Of a stretch of 64,000 nt of DNA, positions 23,237 through 34,600 are shown in pieces (positions within the stretch are counted from its first letter, which is position 1; each line of letters opens with the position of its first letter). The translations under genes and the position numbers were made by a program. The stretch comes from Daucus carota subsp. sativus (Eukaryota > Streptophyta > Magnoliopsida > Apiales > Apiaceae). The stretch is from NCBI RefSeq assembly GCF_001625215.2, contig NC_030381.2:2505131-2569130 (forward strand). The letters are read 5' to 3'. The notes under the pieces were generated by a model. That model was not told the origin of the DNA. It saw only the letters and a list, made by a program, of their open reading frames with translations, and made no database searches.

Positions 23237-24743
23237 TCATCTGAAGCATACTTATGCGTTTCCTTCCCCTTTTGTTCTTAGCTGCTTTATTTCGTCATGT
23301 CTCAATTTTTTATTTTTTTTTGTGAGAGTCAAGTACCAAATTTAGTTGCAAAAGAAATCTGTACATTAGAAGAATAAGCTTTTGCAAATTGGGGACTCTT
23401 CAAGACTCTAATGACATGATTTTTTTTTTTTTTATGGATGACGCCTTAACAGGGAGAGCATTCCTTAGTCTTTATCAAGACTTCAATCTCTGAACTCTTT
23501 CCATGCTTGGTGGATTTTCCGGTAATGATGAATTGAATCGACTATTAAAACAGTAAAAACAACTTTGATGATGTATCTCAGAACCACGCTTCCTGACAAT
23601 CACTATTCTTCTGATGTTAGATTGGATATAAACAGACTATGCATTGTTTTTCCGATTACAAAAAGGTCGGTTGATTAAGTATAAGATAAAATTGCATATC
23701 CTTCTGTTTAGGGTGAGCCTGTAGACTTTTGATTAACAAAATTGCATCTTGATAAGCCAGTGACTTTAAATCCTTAAGCCCAATAAGTCGCTTCAATTCC
23801 TGCTTTCCAAGAGATTCACTGTTTTTTGTGCTTGAAGAAGAGATGTCACCCATGCTTCAAGCAACCCTGGTAACACCATTCAAGTTACCTAGATTAGTAA
23901 AGATGCGTCTCGAGTAGTACTTTTTAACCTAGATTCTGCGAGTAAATCATAAATGCAAACCATTAAGAAAATTAAAAAGCTGTTAAATACTTAGTTAAAA
24001 AGCTGTTAAATAACTTGTGTCAAAATCTTGAGCTCTAGACAAACTCACTAGATAGCCTGATACCAAATTTGATTTTTGAATCACAAAACCTCTTGAAAAG
24101 GGATAAATATGATTCGGACAATTTCATATTTTCATTTAAGACTTAGGATGTTAGAAAGGAAATTTAGGATATTTCTTTTCTAGTATTAACTTTTTCTTAA
24201 TATATTATTCAGATGATTTCTTATTTTTATTTTTGAAATTCAGGATATCAGAAAGATAATAAAAAATAATCTGATTCTCTTTACATATTATTTTGAAATC
24301 TTTTCAATTTTAAATAATCCTTGTGGTCCATTATATATAGGGCTTTTTACTTTTTACACATATTTTTAGGAGGTTTGACCACATGGTTAAAATTAGTTTT
24401 TTTTTTAATTTTTTTTGAATAAAAATACTTATGATATATTTTTATTCAGAAAAAGAAAATTACAAAAATATTAATATTTGTTATATGATCAACGCACCTA
24501 AAGTTATGTGTAAAAAGTCAAACGTATATTATATCGAAAAGATGTAATTCCTTTTTCATTTGGAACGCATTCTATTATGAATAAATTGATATTATTTCCT
24601 TTCCTAAAATTTGGAGAAATAAATTTGTGTTTTAATAGTAATGAAAGAAATTCTGGACAAAAAAGATTATATACAATTCAAATAACTATATAATATAACT
24701 ATAATAATATAAAAAGATATAATCAATCATCAATTATCAATCA
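23237..24743. other. Intergenic region 3' of the F-box gene
   Basis: AT-rich, with T-runs near 23419-23432. A minus-strand open stretch at 23656-23853 has a coding-like composition (ELKRLIGLKDLKSLAYQDA) but no recognised family. Nothing else could be supported. Confidence 0.45.
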
Positions 24744-26264
24744 TCAATATACTTATATAAAGGAGAAGCGAGGCGTGTAGGTGGCGCCTCTCACATCGTT
24801 CCGTTCTATTTTTCTAATTTTCTGGAATTTTTGGATGAAAAATATCAAAAATTAGAACTTACCTCTTTTAGTTTCGGGTATATTAGAAGAAAGTTTCAGA
24901 ATCTGATTTTGTTTCAAATTATTTATGGAATATAGCAGCTTGAAAGTTTTAATCTGATTTTGTTTCAAATTATTTATGGAATATAGCAGCTTGAAAGTTT
25001 TAATCTGATTTTGTTTCAAATTATTTATGGAATATAGCAGCTTGAAAGTTTTAATCTGATTTTATTTCAAATTATTTAATTATGGGAAAGAGTAGCACAC
25101 AACTCTCTGCACCTATAAATACCCTATAGATTGCGGGGTTTTGAATCATCTAAACACAACCTCCTCTCTCTCATACCACAACCCTACCTCTGGTGATAGT
25201 TTTTTTGCTCGATTTCTAACTCGGCACAACCCTACCTTTCTCTGGTGATAGTTCTCTTGCTCGATTTCTAACTCGGAGATGTCGTTCTAGCAACGATAAG
25301 TGAATGCTGTTTATACAGTATTAAAAAAACAAATGCTGTTTTAGGTAAAGGTAGTTATAGACCGTTGGAGTCGACAAATCCAAACACGACAAAAGAATAG
25401 AGCCTTGACATGATATTGATGGTTGATATCAATAAATTAACTATTAGCGATGTATGTTTGTTGGTTATTCTTTTATAATATTTGTTTTATTAATCGGACA
25501 TGTTTGTTGTTGTTAATTTTTATATGATTTACTTTGTATACAGGAAAAAATTATTCATGCATTATCTGTTTGATCCGTTAAGCAACTTTTAAGTAAAGGT
25601 TGTTTATACAGTATTAAAAAACGTCATCTGACAGATTTAAGTTAGATGTTTTTGTGCACAATCAATCCAAAAAAATTGGCAGGAAGGTGACAATGCAAGA
25701 ACATTATTACTTTTAAAAAAACAAATAAAATTAAGATTCATCATTCTTTAAATTGTTAATCACGTGTATAAATTTATTTTCATTTTTTCACCATGAATTA
25801 TAGTCCAATTTTGCAATTTTATATATTAGTATTGGTATTACATCAAAATTTTTATAATATAAATTTATTTTATCTTACAAATATTAATTTTGAAATATTA
25901 ATATACTTTTTATAAACGGCCATTTTGATTTTTATAGACAATGTAAGAACATGATTGCTTTTCAAAAAAAAAACGAAATTAAGATTCGTCATGCTTTAAA
26001 TTGTTTTTTTTATCAAACTTTAAATTGTTAATTACGTGTACAAATTTATTTTCATTATAGACCGATTTTGCAATTTTATATATTAGTATTGGTATTACAT
26101 CAAGATTTTTATAATATAAATTTACTTTATCCTACAAATATTAATTTTACAACATTAATATATTTTTTATTGACAACCACAAAATTATTTTATTTTACAA
26201 ATACTAATATTGAATCATTAATATAATTTTTATAGGCCGCCGCAACGCGCGGCTTCTCGACTAG
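24744..26264 (+). mobile_element. Non-autonomous Helitron
   Basis: The left end TCAATATACTTATATAAAGG, running into 'agaagcgaggcgtgtagg', matches the usual start of plant Helitrons (TC, then an ATATAAAG-like motif). An alternative TC lies 3 bp to the left. The right end is a GC hairpin (gccgccgcaacgcgcggc), spacer and CTAG at 26261-26264, followed by T, as expected for insertion between A and T. No Rep/helicase ORF is present. Inside are a 51-bp tandem repeat and a duplicated 'ctctggtgatagtt...ctcgatttctaactcgg' unit at about 25165-25277. Confidence 0.7.
24900..25078. repeat. 51-bp tandem repeat, about 3.5 copies
   Basis: Units begin at 24900, 24951, 25002 and 25053 with aatctgattttgtttcaaat. 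The first three are essentially identical and the fourth is cut short. The repeat lies inside the Helitron. Confidence 0.9.
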
Positions 26265-26573
26265 TATTAATAATAACCGAGGAATAATAAAACTCGCCAA
26301 TTAACCCATGTTATATCATTCTAAAACTTCGAAATTGAGGACTATATTTCCAATTTCATGTTACAAGTTACAAACAATAAAGCAGTTAATAATCAGAATT
26401 TATAATCTGCGAAACGAAGGTGGCAAACCATACAAATATATCATCATACAATTCATGCATCACAATCAATTTTGTGTGCACACAACAAAAGAAAACTGCT
26501 GAATGAACTCGCAGAAATTTATGAAACTGGAGATTGGTCCTTTTCGATTGACAGACCAACTGTTCTCTTGTGC

Positions 26574-26859
26574 TTAAGAAATTTAAGATTCGTCATGCTT
26601 TAAATTGTTAATTACGTGTATAAATTTATTTTCATTTTTTTACTTTGAATTATAGTCCAATTTTGTAATTTTATATATTAGTATTGGTATTACAACTAGA
26701 TTTTTATAATATAAATTTATTTCATCCTACAAATATTAACTTTGAAACATTAATATACTTTTTATAAACAGCCACAAAATTATTTTATTATACAAATATT
26801 AATATTAAATCATTAATATAATTTTTATAGGCCGTCGCAACGCGCGGTTTCTCAACTAG
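26574..26859 (+). mobile_element. Second Helitron 3' end (truncated copy)
   Basis: The segment repeats the last roughly 290 bp of the neighbouring Helitron (from 'aagattcgtcatgctttaaa') and ends with gccgtcgcaacgcgcggt, a spacer and CTAG at 26856-26859, followed by T. No 5' end was recognised. Confidence 0.65.
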
Positions 26860-26964
26860 TGTTAAAAGAAATAATGAATAACATGTGCTCTAAGTAAATA
26901 AGAAGATGGAGAAAATAAATCAACGATAGAAAGCAACAGAATGAATAGCTAACAATTATAAAAA

Positions 26965-28559
26965 TTTTTTTTTTTTTTTTTTTTGAACGCAAAGAACCAA
27001 ATTCATTAAAACGAAGCATCAAACAAACAAGCCTCCACCAAGTGATCAGGGGGAGACGTAAAAACATTACAGCAGTTAATAACACAAGGCAATCTAGCTA
27101 TTCCATGAGCTATCTTGTTAGCCTGCTTTCGAACATGTTTGACAGTAACTTCCGGTAAATCTAGGAGAATAATTTTGCAATGATCGATTACATGACCTAC
27201 TTCCAACAAACATTCTCGGTGGCCATTTATCGCATCAACTGTTAGTTTAGAGTCCGTCTCCACTATTACCTTCCTTTCACCTCGAGATGACACCCACGAC
27301 AGAGCTTCTTTAACTCCTATACTCTCAGCTTCGAACACTGTACTTGTTTGAGGAAGGGCCATGTTTCTGCCTTCGATAAAATTTCCTTCATGGTCCCTAA
27401 GAACCATACCCACAGAACAAGTATCTGCCCCTTCAAACCATGAGGCATCAACATTCATTTTCAGCATCCCATGGTCCGGCGGGTTCCACTTTCTGGAATT
27501 ACCATCTACTGCTAGTTGTGTTTGGCTCCTGTTATCCTTTACTTGGCTTCTGGCTTCTCTCCACTCATTAACCCACCTGAAGCAACTTTCCGTGACTATT
27601 GATCCTGGTGTTGTTTTGTTTTCCCATACTTTATTATTCCTTCCCAGCCAAATACCATACAGGACAGTGCACACCTTAAGCAGCTCATCCGACGGTGCCA
27701 CCTCCAGTTTCTGCAGAAGCCAGTCCGGAGCTGAAGAGACATCTCTCATATCAAACTCGACTCCCACATGTTGCCAGCAGCTTTGTGCGAATTGGCAATC
27801 AAAAAAGAGGTGCAGCAAGTGTTCTAAGTCTACATTGCACATCGGACAGGTAATAGGAAGATCTACCCCTTTATCTTTCAGCCTAACTCTTACTGGCAAA
27901 TTGTTTCGACAGAGACGCCATAAGAAAATCTTCATCTTGTGAGGAATTGCAATACGCCAGATCCTGTGCCATCCCCTTGACTGAGAAATTGCAACAGTTC
28001 TACTGTTCTGTTCACGCCAAAATTTATATCCAGATTTTGCACTATACATACCATCGTTTGATCTGGACCAAGCTACTCGATCACTCGCTTCATGCTGGGG
28101 CACTCTAGTTGCCAGAATAGCTTCAGCGTCATTAACGGTAAACAATTGTTGCACTCTCTCTACATTCCAGGTTTTGGACCCAGGTTGGAAGAGAGTAGAA
28201 ACTCGCTCATGCCTTCCCTCATACCCATGAAAATCATCAACTTTGAAATTGTCTTTAGTACGCAGCCACTGATCCTTTGTTGCTATAATATCTCTACCAT
28301 CACCTACTACCCACCGAAAACCACTTCCCAGAATTTCCTTTGCTTGCCATATGCCTTGCCAAATAAAACTCGAGCCACGTCCTTTAGATGCATGGAAAAT
28401 ACTCTTATTATGAAAGTAGCGAGCTTTTAACACTCGAGATACTAACAAATGTGGTCGATTCACACATCTCCACACGTGTTTACCCAACAAGGCAATATTG
28501 AAGCCATACAAACTTCGAAACCCAAGGCCCCCCATATTTTTAGACTTACTCATCTTCTT
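26965..28559 (-). mobile_element. 5'-truncated LINE (L1-type) retrotransposon
   Basis: On the minus strand the element begins inside the reverse-transcriptase ORF near 28559 and carries an open frame to 27006. It ends with a short 3' UTR (TGAATTTGGTTCTTTGCGTTC type) and a 20-nt poly(A) (T-run at 26965-26984). Target duplications were not resolved. The open frame and clean poly(A) suggest recent insertion. Confidence 0.85.
27006..28553 (-). CDS. LINE ORF2 C-terminal part: zf-RVT plus RNase H
   Basis: 515 codons are open without interruption. The first Met is probably not a natural start: LINE homology begins a few codons before it (KK-MSKSKNMGGLGFR), the region just after the catalytic core of a plant L1 reverse transcriptase. 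A zinc-binding reverse-transcriptase domain follows (about residues 180-265: RIWRIAIPHKMKIFLWR, then CPMCNVDLEHLLHLFFDC). An RNase H-like domain (about 365-495) has likely acidic residues in MNVDASW, FEAESIGVKEAL and VETDSK, and ends in HVRKQANKIAHGIAR. Endonuclease and reverse-transcriptase domains are missing, so it cannot move by itself. No host function is suggested. Confidence 0.85.
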   Translation of the reverse strand: MSKSKNMGGLGFRSLYGFNIALLGKHVWRCVNRPHLLVSRVLKARYFHNKSIFHASKGRGSSFIWQGIWQAKEILGSGFRWVVGDGRDIIATKDQWLRTKDNFKVDDFHGYEGRHERVSTLFQPGSKTWNVERVQQLFTVNDAEAILATRVPQHEASDRVAWSRSNDGMYSAKSGYKFWREQNSRTVAISQSRGWHRIWRIAIPHKMKIFLWRLCRNNLPVRVRLKDKGVDLPITCPMCNVDLEHLLHLFFDCQFAQSCWQHVGVEFDMRDVSSAPDWLLQKLEVAPSDELLKVCTVLYGIWLGRNNKVWENKTTPGSIVTESCFRWVNEWREARSQVKDNRSQTQLAVDGNSRKWNPPDHGMLKMNVDASWFEGADTCSVGMVLRDHEGNFIEGRNMALPQTSTVFEAESIGVKEALSWVSSRGERKVIVETDSKLTVDAINGHRECLLEVGHVIDHCKIILLDLPEVTVKHVRKQANKIAHGIARLPCVINCCNVFTSPPDHLVEACLFDASF

Positions 28560-28989
28560 TTAAAATACTTCAACAAAAATTAGTTTTTGAGAATCAAATT
28601 TTTATAAATATCAAACATATGAATATTCCTCTAAAATTATTTGAACCCGCGTATCTTTGTAGATCGCTTCTTAACAGATCAGCTCTCCTACATTCCGATA
28701 AACACAAGGTGCAGAAGGAATTTAAACAACTTCAGTGTCATTGTTTCTAACTTTGTCATTTATACAGAAAATAACAAAACATATAAGAAAAATTCTAAAC
28801 CAATATATTTAGAGGGTGTTAGGCAATCCTACTTTTGGACTTTTTCATTTAGAAAAAAATGATATTTGACTTTCAGCTGACAGTGTGACAATTAAATATA
28901 AATATTTTTTATGGGTTATTAACGTCCCCAAAAAGAATGCATCGATTCTAATTTTTTATGATCCACTAGCTGCTTCTTGTTTTAACTTA

Positions 28990-29419
28990 GAGCCTGTTTG
29001 TTCCGGTTTTAAACTGAAACTTAAAACTGTTTTCAATTTAAAACTGAAAAATGTTTGTTTAAACTGTTTTCAACTTTAAATTGAAAAATATTTGTTTGTG
29101 TAATAAGTAGAAATCGCCTTAAAGTTAGAGATAAGCCAGAAGCAGATTTAAATTCAGAAGTTAGATTGAGGTACTTTTTTTCAGTGACTTAATTTTTTTG
29201 AATTTTTTTTAAATAAAAATTACCCATAAAGTATAAGTTATTTATAAAACACTTTTATTTTATTTTTATATTTTCAATAACTCGTAAGCCGTTAATAAAT
29301 CAAAATTACCCAAACAAATATTTCACACTCTCCACTTATCAAAATTACCCAAACAAATATTTTACACTCTCCACTTATCAGATAAGTCACGTTAAGTCAT
29401 AGCTCAGTCAAACGGACTC
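28990..29419. mobile_element. Harbinger-like MITE
   Basis: Ends GAGCCTGTTTG and, reversed, GAGTCCGTTTG are flanked by TTA at 28987-28989 and 29420-29422. The element is 430 bp and non-coding. A perfect-to-near-perfect 39-bp tandem pair (29299-29337 and 29338-29376) lies near its right end. Confidence 0.75.
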
Positions 29420-30051
29420 TTAGTATCTGTCACACGTAGATTACTCAATAAAAAAATATATTCATACTAAAATATGATGTCTAAAAAGGACTCTGTACTT
29501 AAATTATCTGTTTTATTTTTTCTTATTTTAATATGGAGTTTTTAAATTTTAAAATTTTAAAATATTTCATGTATTACTAATATAAGTTCTTGTATTATTT
29601 TAATTTTTTTTAATAATACAAACTATACTAATTTATAGATCAAGTTATCCAAACAGACGGTATTCAAATACTTTTAATATTTTGTAAATTTAAATTAATA
29701 TCTCTCTTATAATTCACTTTTTTATATTAAATAAAAATTTATTATTATTTTTAATCATAATCAGATTGCTCATTACATATATCTTTATGTAAGAAGACAA
29801 ATATATTATGAAACTGAAATGCACATGCTTTCTAAATATTTTATATGTAATAAATATAATAATTACAAGAATTAACATTTTTAAGACAATATGTGTCTTT
29901 AAAATGCACGTAATTCTACACACAGTCTATTCTTTCTGATTTAGATCGAAGATGAACCAGCTCCTTTCTATATGATTTTATTAGTTTTCTCGAATTTCTC
30001 ATGCTTCATTCTATTCTCTTTTTAGGAATAGTTATCTTATTTTCACTTTTC

Positions 30052-30201
30052 ACAATATTAGTTACAATGTATATAATATGTTCTTTTTAGTAAATGAATT
30101 GTGCATGATATGATTTACATCAAATTCAATATTAGTTACAATGTATATAATATGTTCTTTTTAGTAAATGAATTGTGCATGATATGATTTACATCAAATT
30201 T
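30052..30201. repeat. 75-bp tandem duplication
   Basis: Two adjacent, almost identical copies begin caatattagttacaatg at 30052 and 30127. Confidence 0.85.
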
Positions 30202-30763
30202 GAAGAGTACAAGTATATTCACGCTGATGCTAAGTGTTCATCAGTCGTGGCATGATTACATAATCACTTGGATTTAAAATTTTCATTCGTTTTAGAAAGA
30301 ATTAAAATAATAATTTTAATCAATAATATAATTTTATTCATAATTAAATATATATTCTAACTATCAGAATTAATATCAAGGATCACTCGATCAATTGTTA
30401 TAAAAATATTTAACTGTTTCATTTTTAAGATCTAGTTAATTATTTGTAAAAAAAAAAGATCTAGTTAATTATATTGTTTATACATATAATCAATATTCCG
30501 ATCAATTATTTTGATACATATTTGACAATTTCCAGATGATATTCACTAATGAGTGTTTGACCCCAACTTTTAAACCTAGCTTCTTAAAGTCTTAAGTACT
30601 TATTTGTATCGTTTGTATAAAAAGTTAAAAGTACATATAAAAAACTAAAAATACTAACTTTTGTTTCATGATTCATTCTCAAATATTTTAATCACTTACA
30701 TATATTAACTTGCTTTTAACCTCTACTTCACTTTTTTACTTTAAGAAAAAAGTATTTATTTTA

Positions 30764-31271
30764 GGAAAATTCTTGATGGTACACTCATAGAATTGGTTTT
30801 TCTAAATGGTACCACCGCATTTTTGACTTCTATCAGTGCTACCCCGTACTTTTAATTTACTCTCTATGGTACACTTATGTACTTTTGACCTACTATCTAT
30901 TGATTTCAGACCGTAAAACAAATTGTATATTTGAAATCCTTGTGAAAAGTTACCTAAAATAGACTCTTAAATCATGTAAAACAGAGTCAAAATGAGTGTG
31001 ATATTAATGACAAAGTTTGATTATAAAGTTTGAATAAATCTCACTCATTTTGACTCTGTTTTACATGATTTAAAGGTCTGTTTTATGTAATTTTTCGCAA
31101 GAATCTCAAATATACAATTTGTTTTACACTTTGAAATCAAAAGAGAGTAAATTAAAAGTACACGAGGGTACCATAGAGAATAAAATAAAAATATGAACAT
31201 ACAATCGGTAGAAGTCAAAAATGCGATGGTACTAAAAACCAATTCTAAGAATGTACCATCAAGAATTTTCC
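30764..31271. mobile_element. Fold-back Mutator-like MITE with 9-bp target duplication
   Basis: The ends GGAAAATTCTTGATGGTAC are inverted copies of each other and are flanked by the 9-bp duplication TTTATTTTA at 30755-30763 and 31272-31280. Inverted similarity continues inward almost to the centre (e.g. 'aaaacagagtcaaaatgagtg' at about 30980 against its complement near 31050-31070), so the 508-bp element is one long imperfect hairpin. No ORF is supported. Confidence 0.8.
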
Positions 31272-31656
31272 TTTATTTTAAGATAACCAAATGACCCCTA
31301 TAATTTCTATCTAAGCCATTTTTTCCGGTAATAACTGAATGAAGACGAACATAATTTCATCCAAAGAGAAAATGACACCGAGGAAAGGAAGGCCCACCAG
31401 AATCTGAATATGTGGTCATAATCCCCCGCCAAAAGATTGAATTTGATTATACTAAAGCAACATTCAATTTTTATTTTATTTATTTCCTATTTTTCAAAAA
31501 AGAATCTTCTATCATCTTCATCATCGTAAAAAATCTCACAACTCAAATCACACTGATCTCACTCACTTCATTCTCACAAAAAAACTGACTATAGATTTCC
31601 AAAATTTAACGGTGTGTTAGTCCGACTGTTTCGAAATCCTGATTCCGCTAATATCG

Positions 31657-34600
31657 ATGAATGCGCCTACCTTTTCCCTCCAGTTCACCTCCAATCTCCA
31701 CAATCTCATAACCACTCCCTCGTTCCACACCTCCACGCCACGTCACAGCAAGTCCAGAGGCTCTAGTTTCGGTTGCCACGTGTCGAGAAGCATCGACGCG
31801 TGGAGCGGCTTGAGCAATGATGAGTCAGCTACTGCGTTCAGTGAGAGCTGCAGCAAGAGTAAAGAGAATTGGTGGAGTGGAAACAGAGAAGAGGAAGAGA
31901 CTTGGAGAAGAAGGAAAGTCGAGTGTGAAGTCGAAGTGATCTCGTGGCGAGAACGAAGAATTCGAGCTCAGACGTGTGTTAATGCTGATATTCATGCTGT
32001 GTGGCGTGCTCTCACGGATTATGAACGTCTTGCTGATTTTATTCCGAATCTCGTTTCGAGGTAATTGGCGGAATTGATGTTTTAATTAGTGATGTCTAGC
32101 ACGGCTGTGTTCGTAAACATGTCAATTTAATGTCGGAATTGGATAAAATTGGATATATAAGCGTTATATTGAATTTATACTATTAGATGAGTGATGTCTT
32201 GTCATTTATGCGTTTTATTGGTACAATTGTTAAATGATTCTTACTGATGTTTTAATTAGTGGTGTCTAGTAAGGTTGTGTTCGTAAACGTGTCAATTTTG
32301 TGTAGGAATCGGATAAAATTGAATATGTAGGTATTATATTGAATATATATTGATTAGATGAGTGATCTCGTGTCAATTATGCGTTTTATTGGTACAATTG
32401 CTAAATGACATGACAGGATTTTATCTTAATTCTTATCGATATTCTAATTAATGGTGAGTGTTTGTAAACGTGTCAATTTTGTGGCGGCATTTGATAAATT
32501 TGAAAGTTTAAGCGTCAAATTTAATGTAAAAGTTGTTCCGGGTCATAATTGGATTAAATGATCGAAGCTGCCTCAATAATTAAGTAGGGTTCAAATCAAG
32601 CCTTAGTTTTGTTTGGATACGGGCACAGCATAATACAATTTGGTCTAAATCAGTACAATATTATTATTAGGTTTTTGAAGTGTCAGTTATATATTGCAGA
32701 CAAGGGGAAATTTGATTGAGAATCTTGAAATCTGGTGTAGAATTTATTTGTATGCTTTTGATGTGAGTGTACTAGGCATATTGGGGATCTATCTGAATTG
32801 TTGTGTGACTGAAATGAATGACAATTGGCTGTCAGTGGACTGATACCTTGCCCACATCCGGGACGGATATGGTTGGAACAACGAGGTCTGCAACGCGCTC
32901 TGTACTGGCATATAGAAGCTCGTGTTGTGCTGGATCTGAAGGAGTTTCCTAATTCAGTAAGTTCTTAAGTTGATACTGATGCACACATAATGTTCAAGAA
33001 ATAATGCATATTAGATAATTTCAACAACACCTTGCTCGTTCAATTGTTTGTCTGTTAGATACACTTTACTGTAACAGAAAAAGCACATCATTCTTGCAAT
33101 TATTCTGGATGGCAGTATTTGATGTTTTAGATTCCAAGTTGGCACCCTGACCCCTGAACCACACTGAAAAATATGATGCTTAACATGTACATAAGGCTTA
33201 AGTTCAAAAAGTGCGGCAAATACTATGCCTTGGAAGGCTTATAAGTCTAAATTGTTCTTCTATCACGGTTTGATGTATTTTAGGGACGTTATCTCCTGAG
33301 ACCCTAGAGTCAACTTAACATATATCGGTCTTCCATTTAATCTGGTATTTCTCTGAATATCAATCAGTTTAAACTATAATTTGCTATCTACGCGCATCTT
33401 TTTACTAACTTAGTTTGTATTGGGCATACTAATAATTTAGGCGACTGACCGTGAACTTCACTTTTCAATGGTTGATGGAGATTTTAAGAAATTTGAAGGC
33501 AAATGGTGCGTGAAATCTGCCAGAAGGTGCAATTCGTTCTCTCTTCTTTTTCTTGCTATTTACAGTCCATTCACTTTTATCTTTTTTCTTCTAGGAATCC
33601 GAAAGAAAAAAGCATTGGTATTTATTTGGCAAGTTGTGGTTACAAAAAAGTCTTGTAGAATGCCAATTATATCATTCATCAAGTATAATATTATTTTCAC
33701 CTGAAACTCTTGTTTCCCTTTTCTGAATTTGAGTGATTATTTCTAATGAATATAATTTGTTAGGTCTTCAACAACAACATTGTCATATGAGGTTAATGTG
33801 ATACCGACGTACAATTTCCCTGCCATATTAGTGGAGAGAATAATAAGTTCAGACCTTCCTGTCAATCTTCAAGCCTTGGCTTGGAGAGCTGAAAACTTTG
33901 AGAACCAGCATGTGCATTTCACAGAGAACATAGTTGGGATATCGACTCCCCTTAAATCTATAAGCTTGGACACTAATGGTGCTACAATTGAGGAGAATAA
34001 GATTCCTCCGGAAGAAGTTAAAGATATTTATCCTAGTTCGACCTTTGGCCCTTTGCCCCCCTCATCTATCGAGATGAACAGTAACTGGGGAATATTTGGG
34101 AAATTTTGCAAACTTGAAAGGCCTGTAGTGGATGAAGTTCATCTTCGCAGATTTGACGAACTATTGGTAACTGATCATCTCTAATCTTTTCTAACCTGTT
34201 AGCTTTTGCATATCTGCATTATTAGTTCTATAATCTAATTATTGGTTTTTAACTGAAGGAAAATGGAGGCGTGCATCGTTGTGTGGTTGCCAGCATAACT
34301 GTCAAAGCTCCTGTTCGAGAAGTTTGGAATGTCTTGACTGCTTATGAGCGCCTTCCCGAGTAAGTATTATCTGCTTTTGAATAGAACTTCTTAATGTAAT
34401 TTGATATGTTAAACTATCCAAGTGAGTAGAAGCATAAACTATCAGAGAGCTCTCTCTGTCAGTGCTAGTGCCGTTTTTTATTGTAGTAATACTGTAATAG
34501 CTAACCCTGTTTAGTTTCATGGCTATAATTCGTCAAATATGAGCCATGTAATCATAATAATGTCGTTATTCATCATTGCTTGTACATTTCTGGGATCTCA

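Larger units (their letters stand above)
28560..31656. other. Intergenic region with MITEs
   Basis: AT-rich stretch between the LINE and the START-domain gene. It contains the Harbinger-like MITE at 28990-29419, the 75-bp duplication at 30052-30201 and the fold-back Mutator-like element at 30764-31271. The final 380 bp is the START-gene promoter and leader, with CT/CA-rich sequence and 'atcatcttcatcatcg'. No further gene seen. Confidence 0.5.

Noticed and set aside
27361-28430. Two long plus-strand open frames opposite the LINE (27361-27942 and 28092-28430)
   Set aside because: They are antisense shadows of the LINE ORF, with no family similarity.
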